From assembly GCA_943324025.2 (NCBI GenBank), contig CALPKA020000035.1:1-6124 (forward strand): a DNA stretch of 6,124 bases, in the 5' to 3' direction. The DNA comes from Bifidobacterium breve (lineage in GTDB: Bacteria; Actinomycetota; Actinomycetes; Nanopelagicales; Nanopelagicaceae). Positions 1 through 6,124 of the stretch are shown here, in pieces. Within the stretch, counting starts at the first letter, position 1. Every line of letters begins with the position of its first letter. Both the position numbers and the translations under genes were made by a program. Under the pieces are notes generated by a model that had not been told where the DNA came from, searched no databases, and worked only from the letters and a program-made list of their open reading frames with translations.

Positions 1-590
1 ACAGCCTCGCGCCTTGCTAAGAACTCAGATTCAGTGATGACAGTTCCGCGCTTGCGTGTGAAATCTCGTCGTTCTCTTCGATCAGGTCGATCAAATTTAT
101 TTCGATCTCTGCGATTAAAGGTTTTGTTTTCATTTCTTGGTTCACGTACCCGAACTGGGCGAACCTTTACAACTGTTAGAACACCATCTTCTTCAATAGT
201 CTCACCAGGTGTTACACCTTCACCGCGTGCTCGTCGACGTCGACGGCGCTTATGAGTTGCCCCATCTAAATCTGTTGAATCAGTAGATTCCTCTGTTGCA
301 TCTGATTCATCATGGTCGGCAACATCTTTGCCATTTCGCCTTCTGCCTCTGCCACCTCTACGGCGACGGCGACGAAACTCCTCTTTTTCTAAATCATCAC
401 TCTTACTGGCTGACTCAGGCTCTGCCTTTTCAACCTTGCTTACCTTTGCAACCTTTGGGCTCTTGGTAACAGGGGCAGCTTGAAATAGTGGAACGGGAAT
501 TGCGGCTGCTTTTTTGCTTACTTTCTTTGGTTCGCTATCTACCGCTTTTTTGGCAGCGCGCTTACGTGGTGCTTTAGGCTCATCGGCCAT
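1..590 (-). CDS. rne: RNase E/G family endoribonuclease, N-terminal part (partial at left edge)
   Basis: Probable N-terminal 196 residues of an RNase E/G family enzyme, the single-strand endoribonuclease that starts mRNA decay and processes rRNA and tRNA precursors in the cytoplasm. The reading frame is open from an ATG at 590 to the window edge. The visible part is a low-complexity, probably disordered extension: a Lys/Ala-rich start (MADEPKAPRKRAAKKA), a six-Arg block at residues 73-78 with a Gly/Arg stretch after it, an acidic Asp/Glu/Ser/Thr stretch (about 91-110), a second six-Arg block at 115-120, then an Arg/Asp-rich segment at 159-181. It ends with ITESEFLARREA, which resembles the segment just before the S1 and catalytic domains in actinobacterial RNase E; those domains lie outside the window. 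The ATG has a good ribosome-binding site, and an in-frame stop lies upstream near 655. The gene follows rodA, as in other genomes where mre genes neighbour rne/rng. Rne and Rng cannot be told apart without the C-terminus. Confidence 0.85.
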   Translation of the reverse strand, partial: MADEPKAPRKRAAKKAVDSEPKKVSKKAAAIPVPLFQAAPVTKSPKVAKVSKVEKAEPESASKSDDLEKEEFRRRRRRGGRGRRRNGKDVADHDESDATEESTDSTDLDGATHKRRRRRRARGEGVTPGETIEEDGVLTVVKVRPVRVREPRNENKTFNRRDRNKFDRPDRRERRDFTRKRGTVITESEFLARREA

Positions 591-600
591 ATAAATCAAA

Positions 601-607
601 TCCTTTT
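601..607 (-). promoter_or_regulatory. Ribosome-binding site of the RNase E/G gene
   Basis: AAAAGGA on the minus strand ends 10 nt before the ATG at 590. It supports that start over in-frame upstream TTG codons, such as the one at 594-596, which have no comparable purine run at proper spacing. Confidence 0.7.
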
Positions 608-608
608 C

Positions 609-635
609 AAAAATAATTACTGCAGTTTTGCAGTA
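609..635 (-). promoter_or_regulatory. Perfect hairpin with U-rich tail in the RNase E/G gene leader
   Basis: Minus-strand TACTGCA-AAAC-TGCAGTA (635 to 618) is a perfect 7-bp stem with a 4-nt loop. ATTATTTTT (617 to 609) follows directly, and the ribosome-binding site starts one base later. The shape is that of an intrinsic terminator, but only 18 nt separate the tail from the start codon, too little for a new promoter. It is therefore more likely a leader hairpin or attenuator acting on the RNase gene, or a terminator of elongasome read-through that is leaky by need. E. coli rne is known to be autoregulated through structure in its 5' leader; the parallel is inference. The stem has only three G-C pairs, so it is of moderate stability. 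Confidence 0.5.
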
Positions 636-641
636 TCTCTT

Positions 642-670
642 ACAATACTTTTTTTAATTAATCTGGTTAA
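642..670 (-). promoter_or_regulatory. Possible promoter for the RNase E/G gene
   Basis: On the minus strand TTAACC (670-665) and TATTGT (647-642) lie 17 bp apart; each matches the -35 and -10 consensus (TTGACA, TATAAT) at four of six positions. Transcription would begin near 635, placing the perfect hairpin at the very 5' end of the message. In such A+T-rich DNA a match of this quality can arise by chance. A second candidate, TTGGCG with GATACT 18 bp on, lies nearer rodA. The RNase gene may also simply be read through from rodA. Confidence 0.3.
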
Positions 671-674
671 TTAA
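654..674. repeat. Two TTAATTAA palindromes 5 bp apart
   Basis: TTAATTAA occurs at 654-661 and again at 667-674, separated by TCTGG (plus strand). Each is self-complementary, so the pair is at once a direct and an inverted repeat with centres 13 bp apart. The right copy overlaps the possible -35 element. This could be an operator, but A+T-rich DNA makes such words common; a third copy overlaps the mreB stop codon (5510-5517). Confidence 0.4.
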
Positions 675-789
675 CTTGCTAAAAATATCGACGCTATCGC
701 GGCGTTGGATCTTTATCCTCGCGCTGATTGCGTGGCTAAAGTATCTCAGATCGGCAGGTAATCCGCCAACTTAACCTAATTTAAGCGTG

Positions 790-1935
790 TTATCGGCTTC
801 TTGAGTGCACGTTCTGGAGTAATCCAATGCCAATCAAATTAGCGAACATTGATGATCCACCATATGACAAAAACGGTAATGGCACACCAGTCATTGGCAT
901 CAACCCCATTGTCATTCCGATATTTTCAAAGGTTTGAAATGCAAACCAAGCAATAACACCGATACAGACCAACCTACCAAATAAATCACTACTTCTTCGG
1001 CAGATTGAAAAAGCTCTCACAAACAATAGGAAATACAACGCCAGAATTAGTGAGCAACCAACAAAACCTAATTCCTCACCTGCAACTGTGAAGATAAAGT
1101 CTGTTTGCTGCTCTGGCACAAATCGACCATTTGTTTGTGGACCTTCAAAGAGGCCTTTGCCAAATAAACCACCAGAACCAATTGTGATTCTTGATTGACG
1201 TAGTTGATATCCACTTGCTTGAGGATCTGCTGAAGGATCAACAAATGATTGCAAACGTGCAACCTGATATTGACTTACTGCGCCAGTTTGTACTGCGGTG
1301 AAAACTCCAACTACTGCCAAAAGTAATAGTCCTACTACCCAACGGGCAGGTGCACCTGATGCACCAATCATTGCCACAACCGCTGCAGAAATAATAAGAA
1401 CCGTTCCTAAATCTGGTTGGGCCACGATCAGCAAAATTGGTACTGCTGCAATTGCAAGCGCTTTGATTACATCAAGATCGGTTGGATCTTTATCTGTCTG
1501 ATCACGATCAGATAAAATCATTGAGATTCCAACAATGATTGCAATTTTTGCAAGTTCAGCAGGTTGCAGTTGAAAGCCACCTGGCAATGAGATCCAAGCT
1601 TGCGCACCATTTATCTCAGTGCCCAAACCAGGAATTAACACAATGGTTAAGCCAATAACTGCTGCCAGCCAAACAATTGGCGTATATGCTCGAAGCAATC
1701 GATAATCAATTAAGGTTGTTCCATAAGCCAATAATCCACCGATAACAATATTTAAAGTATGACGCTTGAAGTAATACTCTGGATCTAATCCATAAGATCT
1801 AAACCACTCACGAGTGCCGGCATAGACCAATAGGCTGCCAATTAAAAGTAAGCCACCAACGGCAAAGTTAAGTAATTTATCAAAACTGCCGAAGTTAGTT
1901 CGCGGAGATCTCCCATACTTAACATTTAAGCTCAC
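790..1935 (-). CDS. rodA: RodA, SEDS-family peptidoglycan glycosyltransferase
   Basis: RodA polymerises lipid II into glycan strands at the cytoplasmic membrane during cell elongation, working as a complex with PBP2, encoded directly upstream. The 381-residue protein has the family's length and about ten hydrophobic segments. SEDS motifs seen: GAQAWISL (W114), QPAELAK (124-130), QPDLGT (173-178, with D175), a large external loop after about 215, PEQQTDFIF (274-282, with the conserved catalytic-type D279) and PLPFLSYGGSS (352-362). PEQQTDF together with AGEELGFVG points to the RodA rather than the FtsW branch, as does the neighbouring PBP2. The start is GTG at 1935, whose first bases overlap the mrdA stop as GTGA, implying translational coupling. 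No residue of these motifs is missing. Confidence 0.96.
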   Translation of the reverse strand: MSLNVKYGRSPRTNFGSFDKLLNFAVGGLLLIGSLLVYAGTREWFRSYGLDPEYYFKRHTLNIVIGGLLAYGTTLIDYRLLRAYTPIVWLAAVIGLTIVLIPGLGTEINGAQAWISLPGGFQLQPAELAKIAIIVGISMILSDRDQTDKDPTDLDVIKALAIAAVPILLIVAQPDLGTVLIISAAVVAMIGASGAPARWVVGLLLLAVVGVFTAVQTGAVSQYQVARLQSFVDPSADPQASGYQLRQSRITIGSGGLFGKGLFEGPQTNGRFVPEQQTDFIFTVAGEELGFVGCSLILALYFLLFVRAFSICRRSSDLFGRLVCIGVIAWFAFQTFENIGMTMGLMPMTGVPLPFLSYGGSSMFANLIGIGLLQNVHSRSR

Positions 1936-4052
1936 TTAATTTTCACCCCGCCCTCCTTTTTGCCAGTCAGATCAACCTTGCTTGCAACCTTCTTTAGATC
2001 AACCTTGGCAATATTAGTAGGAACACCGGTTGGGAATATGGCTTTCTCAGGATTAACTTTGTTCCCAGTAACTCCAAATAAAGTTTCATAAATATTTCTT
2101 ACACCTAGCCCTGAAGTTGAAGCACCAAAACCTCCCTGACTTACCATCATCACAACTGCATACTGAGGATCTTCAGTTGGTCCATAAGATGCAAACCAAG
2201 AGGTGTCATCCTTTGCGCTTCCATTTGGATTTTTTCCAAAAACTTGAGCAGTTCCAGTCTTGCCACTTACAGCAACCGGGAATCCAGAAAATACTCCAGC
2301 TGCTGTTCCTCGTGTAACTACCATTCGCAAACTTCGGTGCAAGAAATCCCAAGTAGTTTGTTCAATCTCAATTTTATCTGCAACCTCTGGCTTGAACTCT
2401 TTAACAATCTTTCCATCTGCATCAACAATTGCTCTAGCAACTTGAGGTTTATAGTAGAGACCATTATTTGCAATCGCTGAATACATCTGGGCTAGGCGAA
2501 GTGGGGTTACCAAGGTATCTCCTTGCCCGATTGAAAAGTTAACCGCATCTCCAGCTCGTACCTTGTTTCCATCTATGCAATTCTCACGTGCAATCTCAAT
2601 GAGATAAGCAGTTAAATCTTGCTTCTTGGCACGATCTTTGTAATTACAGTAAAAATCTTTATTTTGTTCATACCAGTTTTGCTTCCATTGGCGATCTGGC
2701 AATCTTCCCTTTAATTCACTTGGTAGATCAATCCCAGTCAAAACTCCAACGCCAAAATCCTTGGCAGCATTAAAGAAGTGATCGTTTGCATTAGATTTTG
2801 GTTTTAAACCGCCATCTCTTACCCACTCATCATAGGAAATTTGATACCAAAGTGAATCACAGGAGATTGCAAGACCGACATCTAATGGAATCCGGCCAGC
2901 TGCAACGCTGTCAAAGTTTTTAAAGGTTCGAGTTCCGATTTCAACCGAGGAAGGGCAGTCATAACTTTTATTTAGTTCATAACCTGCAGCAGCTGCCGCC
3001 ACTACTGATATCGATTTAAATGTCGATGCAGGAGCAAACAATCCCTGAAGTGGCCTAGATAATGCTGGAACGCCTTTTGCTTCACTAAATAAATCTTGTG
3101 CTTGTTTAACAGTTAAACCTTTTTGCCAAATCGAAGGATCATAAGTTGGGTATGAAGCCATCGCTAGTACTCTGCCAGTTTTGATCTCAAGCACAATTGC
3201 AGCACCAGAATCTCCACGATATCCAGATCCCCGTGCTCGTTTAACTGCAGCTTCAAGTGCTTTCTCAACTCCTGCTTGAAGTTTGGCGTCAATATTGGTT
3301 ATTAAATTATTTCCAGAAACAGCCTTTATGTTTTTATCTTGCTTAGTAACAACCTCTTTACGATTTACGAGAAATGTTCGCACCCCAGGCGTGCCTCGTA
3401 AGTATTGGTTGTATTGAATCTCTAAACCAGATTTACCAACAACCTCATTTCGATAGTAATTTCTCTCTGGGTTCTTTAGATCTTCATCGGTGACTGAGCC
3501 AACATAACCCAATACATGTGCAACATTCTCACCAGCAAGAGATGGATAACTTCGAATTGGAACTGATTGAACCTCAACACCTGGATAGGCGTCAGAATTT
3601 TCCATGATTTTTAAAGCAATATCTTGAGTGGCATTACCAACCAATGGAATTGGTTGATACCTCGTGCCATTCCAACAGCCTGCTCGATTGTTTTTTGGAA
3701 GCTCTCCACACAATCTTGTTCGCTGATAAACATCGGCATACTCAAGTCCAAAAAGATTGGATATCGCCACTAAAACTGTGGTTCCTTTATCAAATTGTTG
3801 ATCAATCACCGTGCGATTTATTGAAACCACCAAACCTGGTAAATCAACCACCATTGGCGTTCCATTTATATCCGTTATCGCACCTCTTACTGCTGGTGTG
3901 ACCACATCACGACTTTGGATGCTAATCGCGGCATCTTGATACTTATCACTTGCTAAAACTTGTAAATAAAATAATCTACCGAACAAAGCAAACATTAATG
4001 AGAAAACTAGAGTTTGAAAGACAATCAGATTTACTCTTGAGCGAAGACTCAT
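1932..4052 (-). CDS. mrdA: PBP2, class B peptidoglycan transpeptidase of the elongasome
   Basis: This D,D-transpeptidase crosslinks glycan strands made by RodA during elongation and is the target class of mecillinam-type beta-lactams. The 706-residue protein has a short cytoplasmic start, one membrane anchor (about 8-32), a dimerisation/pedestal region (about 45-240, with RGAITDINGTPM at 56-67 and GKSGLEIQYN at 206-215) and a transpeptidase domain (about 280-665). Active-site motifs: S343-T-F-K346 (nucleophile Ser343), S397-C-D399 and K598-T-G600. Six cysteines (115, 126, 366, 398, 469, 492) all lie outside the membrane. A segment at about 453-498 before AGDAVNFSIGQGD and a Lys-rich tail (686-706) resemble actinobacterial PBP2. 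The ATG overlaps the mreD stop (ATGA), and its own ribosome-binding site is weak, so it is probably coupled to mreD. The position before rodA favours PBP2 over the divisome PBP3/FtsI. Confidence 0.95.
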   Translation of the reverse strand: MSLRSRVNLIVFQTLVFSLMFALFGRLFYLQVLASDKYQDAAISIQSRDVVTPAVRGAITDINGTPMVVDLPGLVVSINRTVIDQQFDKGTTVLVAISNLFGLEYADVYQRTRLCGELPKNNRAGCWNGTRYQPIPLVGNATQDIALKIMENSDAYPGVEVQSVPIRSYPSLAGENVAHVLGYVGSVTDEDLKNPERNYYRNEVVGKSGLEIQYNQYLRGTPGVRTFLVNRKEVVTKQDKNIKAVSGNNLITNIDAKLQAGVEKALEAAVKRARGSGYRGDSGAAIVLEIKTGRVLAMASYPTYDPSIWQKGLTVKQAQDLFSEAKGVPALSRPLQGLFAPASTFKSISVVAAAAAGYELNKSYDCPSSVEIGTRTFKNFDSVAAGRIPLDVGLAISCDSLWYQISYDEWVRDGGLKPKSNANDHFFNAAKDFGVGVLTGIDLPSELKGRLPDRQWKQNWYEQNKDFYCNYKDRAKKQDLTAYLIEIARENCIDGNKVRAGDAVNFSIGQGDTLVTPLRLAQMYSAIANNGLYYKPQVARAIVDADGKIVKEFKPEVADKIEIEQTTWDFLHRSLRMVVTRGTAAGVFSGFPVAVSGKTGTAQVFGKNPNGSAKDDTSWFASYGPTEDPQYAVVMMVSQGGFGASTSGLGVRNIYETLFGVTGNKVNPEKAIFPTGVPTNIAKVDLKKVASKVDLTGKKEGGVKIK
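1943..1961 (-). promoter_or_regulatory. Ribosome-binding region of rodA inside the mrdA 3' end
   Basis: The last codons of mrdA (Lys-Lys-Glu-Gly-Gly-Val) carry two Shine-Dalgarno-like runs: AAAAAGGAGGG (1961-1951), 15 nt before the rodA GTG, and GGGGTGA (1949-1943), 7 nt before it. The nearer one has normal spacing and supports the GTG at 1935. A GTG at 1946 is in the mrdA frame and is not a rodA start. Confidence 0.6.
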
Positions 4053-4570
4053 GCACGTTCTCGATTACTCATTAATGCTCGTCGAACTTTGATCACAAGC
4101 GGTAGAAATAAAGGCATAATTAGAAAAGTCCAGAGTGAGTTTGCAAAGATAATAGAGAATATATGAGAAAAGCTTCCATTATCTTGACCAAGCATCGCTC
4201 CTAAGACCACAAAAATAAAAAGCGATAAAGCCGAAGCAACACTGATAAATATCAAAAACATAAGTGGTGTATCGGTAAAGTCACCAATACTTTCTTTATT
4301 AACTGAGAAAAGGTAGCCAACAATGGTCAATGCAAGAGCCCATTGCCCTAATGGGTTTTCTGCAGTTGCAGAAATATCCATGATTAAGCCGCCGATAAAT
4401 CCAAATACCAAGGCTCCACTTCGCTCCTCCAAGGATAAAATAACGATTAGGGCAGCTAAATAAAGTGAGAAGCCATTAATCGGAAAATTTATACGAGAAA
4501 TAATCGTTTCTTGGATGACAAACACTGCTAGCAAAAATAATGAAGTGTTTAAAACTCTTATCCTGCTCAT
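4049..4570 (-). CDS. mreD: MreD, elongasome membrane protein
   Basis: MreD is a small integral membrane protein that joins MreC and the RodA-PBP2 pair in the elongation complex; its biochemical activity is not known. The 173-residue protein is about the usual length and consists of some five or six hydrophobic segments (roughly 5-23, 33-47, 50-66, 74-90, 101-127, 136-161) with short polar links and a basic C-terminus (KVRRALMSNRERA). GFIGGLIMDISATAENPLG (57-75) matches the family's most typical G-x-x-x-D stretch. Sequence conservation in MreD is low, so the identification leans on topology and on the place between mreC and mrdA. The ATG at 4570 lies 5 nt after the mreC stop without a clear ribosome-binding site, suggesting coupling; the 3' end overlaps mrdA by 4 nt. 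Confidence 0.92.
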   Translation of the reverse strand: MSRIRVLNTSLFLLAVFVIQETIISRINFPINGFSLYLAALIVILSLEERSGALVFGFIGGLIMDISATAENPLGQWALALTIVGYLFSVNKESIGDFTDTPLMFLIFISVASALSLFIFVVLGAMLGQDNGSFSHIFSIIFANSLWTFLIMPLFLPLVIKVRRALMSNRERA

Positions 4571-4575
4571 GAATA

Positions 4576-5490
4576 CTACTTACTAGCTGATGGGCTTGGA
4601 GAAGGAGTTACATACACTGTAACTGTTGGCGATGGTTTTGGAACCAGTGCATCACGTGGATCTTGTTTGGGATTTGAAACCACAACTGCAACCACGCCAA
4701 TTCTTTCAAGATTACTTGCCCCTTCAACATCTGCATTTTGAGTAATCGATGAAGCATTGCTTTGAACTGATGAAACTGTTCCTACTGGAACTCCTGGAAC
4801 AAATGGAGACCCATTCTGACTTCCCCTTGCAACTAAATTATCTCCAACCTTAATCTCACCAGTTGCATCTAAAAGCTGAAGCAAATACTTATTTCCACCC
4901 TGCCCTGAAACCACACCAATACTTTGAGTTCCTGCAATACGAACACCAATTTTAAATGTTGGATCACTCATCAGTAAGACAATTGATGAATTACTAGTTA
5001 CCGACTTAACAACTCCAACTAATCCTGCCTCTGAGATGACTGTCATGTTCTTTGAAATGCCATCACTGCTTCCAGCATCAATGGTGATGGTTTGCTTAAA
5101 GGTCGCAGTTGAGCCTCGGTTAATTACTCTTGCCGCAACAACTTTGTATTCACCTCGTCCTGCCAAATCTAAAACTTGCTTTAGCTGATTTAACTGACCA
5201 ACAACATCTTCATCTAGAACTTTCTCAGATTTTAGAAGGTCAACCTCTTTTTCTAATTCAGTGATCCTCGATTTAGATCGCCCGAAATTACGCACATCAG
5301 ATGTGAAATTCCCGATTGGGGAAAATATCTTGGAGAAAAATCCTTCGATTGGGGAAAACACTGTTGTAACGCCAGATCGAATAGAGCCAGCAAGATTTAC
5401 ACCACGAAGATCTAGGGTAATTAAGAAAAGTGAAGAAACCAGTAAGAGAATTAGCAATAGACGCGACCGATTACCGCCGCCCCTAGCCAC
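4576..5490 (-). CDS. mreC: MreC, elongasome scaffold and PBP2 regulator
   Basis: MreC is a membrane-anchored extracytoplasmic protein that binds PBP2 and helps switch it on, linking it to MreB and MreD. The 304-residue protein has a basic start (MARGGGNRSR), one membrane segment (about 10-28), a juxtamembrane stretch with two FSPI copies (45-48, 56-59), a coiled-coil helix (about 71-110, ITELEKEVDLLKSEK) and the two-part beta domain (about 115-275), including VAARVINRG (118-126), AGLVGVV (155-161) and VPVGTVSSV (234-242). A Pro/Ser/Thr-rich tail (about 277-304, ending TPSPSPSASK) follows and may face the wall. The start is GTG at 5490 with a good ribosome-binding site. It lies 23 nt after mreB and 5 nt before mreD. 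Confidence 0.95.
   Translation of the reverse strand: MARGGGNRSRLLLILLLVSSLFLITLDLRGVNLAGSIRSGVTTVFSPIEGFFSKIFSPIGNFTSDVRNFGRSKSRITELEKEVDLLKSEKVLDEDVVGQLNQLKQVLDLAGRGEYKVVAARVINRGSTATFKQTITIDAGSSDGISKNMTVISEAGLVGVVKSVTSNSSIVLLMSDPTFKIGVRIAGTQSIGVVSGQGGNKYLLQLLDATGEIKVGDNLVARGSQNGSPFVPGVPVGTVSSVQSNASSITQNADVEGASNLERIGVVAVVVSNPKQDPRDALVPKPSPTVTVYVTPSPSPSASK
5313..5358. repeat. 13-bp direct repeat inside mreC
   Basis: CGATTGGGGAAAA (plus strand) is found at 5313-5325 and identically at 5346-5358, offset 33 bp, or exactly 11 codons. On the coding strand it encodes Phe-Ser-Pro-Ile twice in the segment between the membrane anchor and the coiled coil. Identity at the DNA level suggests a small local duplication or conversion, though with only 13 bp chance plus codon bias is possible. 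Confidence 0.6.
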
Positions 5491-5496
5491 AAATAA

Positions 5497-5504
5497 TCTC
5501 CCTT
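5497..5504 (-). promoter_or_regulatory. Ribosome-binding site of mreC
   Basis: Minus-strand AAGGGAGA lies in the 23-nt mreB-mreC gap, 6 nt before the GTG at 5490. It fixes that non-ATG start and is the clearest Shine-Dalgarno site inside the mre cluster. Confidence 0.7.
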
Positions 5505-5513
5505 ACAAATTAA

Positions 5514-6124
5514 TTAACGACGTGGTTCAGAGATCAAAACCTTTTCTAAGGCCTCAAACTCTTCAATACATTTGCCAGAGCCTTCTGCCACTGCTTGCAA
5601 TGGGCGCTCTGAGATATGAATTGGCATGCCAGTCTCATGACGCAGTCTCTCATCAAGACCACGAAGAAGTGCTCCGCCACCAGTTAAAACAATTCCGCGA
5701 TCCATTAAATCACTTGCAAGCTCTGGCGGGGTTTTATCCAAAGTGTTTTTTACAGCGTTAACAATCGCAGCTACCGGCTCCTCTAACGCCTTTCGAATAT
5801 CGGCGGAGGTAACCAGAATTGTTTTAGGTAGTCCGGTTGCTAAATCACGACCACGAATTTCAGCATCAGGCTCACCAGGTAGTGGGAATGCAGAGCCAAT
5901 TGCCATTTTGATTTCTTCAGCTGTTCGCTCACCTAAAAGAAGTGAATATTCACGCTTTACCCAATTGATAATTGATTGATCTAATTCATCTCCACCTACA
6001 CGAATAGAAAGTGCAGCAACAATTCCACCTAAGGAAATTACCGCAACCTCAGTAGTTCCACCGCCGATGTCAACCACCATATTGCCAGTTGGCTCATGGA
6101 TTGGCAGATCTGCACCAATTGCTG
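5514..6124 (-). CDS. mreB: MreB, actin-like cell-shape protein, C-terminal part (partial at right edge)
   Basis: MreB is the bacterial actin homologue: it binds ATP, forms membrane-bound filaments and guides the wall elongation machine. The window holds the last 202 residues, roughly 60% of a normal 340-350 residue protein; the N-terminus lies beyond 6124. The coding frame continues upstream of the internal ATG at 6080, giving [13 protein letters not shown] before it, so that Met is not the start. Visible motifs: the phosphate-2 loop [12 protein letters not shown] (fragment residues 17-28), [11 protein letters not shown] (41-51) and the adenosine motif [13 protein letters not shown] (145-157). 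These show a true MreB rather than the more distant DnaK or FtsA relatives. The gene ends with TAA inside a TTAATTAA word. It is the first visible gene of the elongasome run; any promoter lies outside the window. Confidence 0.97.
   Translation of the reverse strand, partial: AIGADLPIHEPTGNMVVDIGGGTTEVAVISLGGIVAALSIRVGGDELDQSIINWVKREYSLLLGERTAEEIKMAIGSAFPLPGEPDAEIRGRDLATGLPKTILVTSADIRKALEEPVAAIVNAVKNTLDKTPPELASDLMDRGIVLTGGGALLRGLDERLRHETGMPIHISERPLQAVAEGSGKCIEEFEALEKVLISEPRR

Larger units (their letters stand above)
591..789. other. Noncoding gap between rodA and the RNase E/G gene
   Basis: This 199-bp stretch contains no ATG on either strand and no GTG on the minus strand, so it is very unlikely to hide a small gene. 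Besides the leader elements listed separately it has weak minus-strand hairpins: CTTAA/TTAAG (785-770) just after the rodA stop, GGCGG/CTGCC (766-752, one G-U pair) and ACGC/GCGT near 702-688 followed by ATATTTTT. The last is the best, though weak, candidate for a rodA-side terminator. No strong intrinsic terminator closes the elongasome operon. Confidence 0.6.

Noticed and set aside
34..255. Arg/Ser-rich 73-codon plus-strand frame
   Set aside because: It is the complement of the Arg-rich RNase coding frame; its composition is a by-product of CGN codons read backwards.
633..655. Plus-strand AGTAT/ATACT hairpin followed by seven T, resembling a terminator
   Set aside because: The stem is only 5 A+T-rich pairs with an 8-nt loop, and no plus-strand gene precedes it.
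632..747. GAGATACT (minus strand) found twice in the noncoding gap, at 747-740 and 639-632
   Set aside because: Only 8 bp, differing flanks, and no clear partner element at the same spacing. Could be two weak -10-like sites, but chance is as likely.
3644..3901. 85-codon plus-strand frame, and similar frames at 2117-2480 and 1298-1501
   Set aside because: All are antisense inside mrdA or rodA, whose protein motifs are continuous there; no ribosome-binding site or family motif.
5261..5761. 166-codon open frame on the plus strand across the mreB-mreC junction
   Set aside because: It is antisense to two well-recognised genes and spans their junction; its protein is low in recognisable structure and has no family resemblance. 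Chance open frame.
6078..6080. ATG as the start of mreB
   Set aside because: The same frame continues upstream to the window edge with typical MreB sequence (HEPTGN before VVDIGGG), so this Met is internal.

Overview
The window is a piece of a low-GC bacterial chromosome (about 40% G+C, judged by eye on sampled lines) in which every gene lies on the minus strand. The proteins look actinobacterial: RodA carries PEQQTDFIF, PBP2 has the actinobacterial-type LCGE...CWNG segment and a Cys-containing insert before the AGDAVNFSIGQGD stretch, and the RNase E/G family protein has a long Lys/Arg-rich N-terminal extension. Actinobacterial sequence features with A+T-rich DNA, tight gene packing and GTG starts suggest a small-genome freshwater actinobacterium of the acI type (Nanopelagicales, e.g. 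Planktophila/Nanopelagicus). This assignment rests on sequence character and memory of the families, not on a search.

Reading in the direction of transcription (from 6124 down to 1): the C-terminal part of mreB (cut by the window edge), mreC, mreD, mrdA (PBP2) and rodA form a compact run. Gaps are 23 nt (mreB-mreC) and 5 nt (mreC-mreD), followed by 4-nt stop/start overlaps at mreD-mrdA (ATGA) and mrdA-rodA (GTGA). This is the classic elongasome operon. MreB filaments position the machine, MreC and MreD link it to the membrane, RodA polymerises lipid II into glycan strands and PBP2 crosslinks them. The key catalytic motifs of RodA and PBP2 are intact.

After rodA comes a 199-bp noncoding gap (591-789) with no ATG on either strand. 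It holds a possible promoter, two TTAATTAA palindromes and a perfect 7-bp hairpin followed by a U-rich stretch. Next is the first 196 codons of an RNase E/G family gene (rne/rng), which runs off the left edge just before its catalytic core. mre genes next to an RNase E/G gene is a known arrangement in several phyla.

No tRNA, rRNA, CRISPR array, insertion sequence or phage gene was seen. The window is mostly conserved housekeeping DNA. The least explained part is the leader in front of the RNase E/G gene. I did not find a convincing undescribed system.
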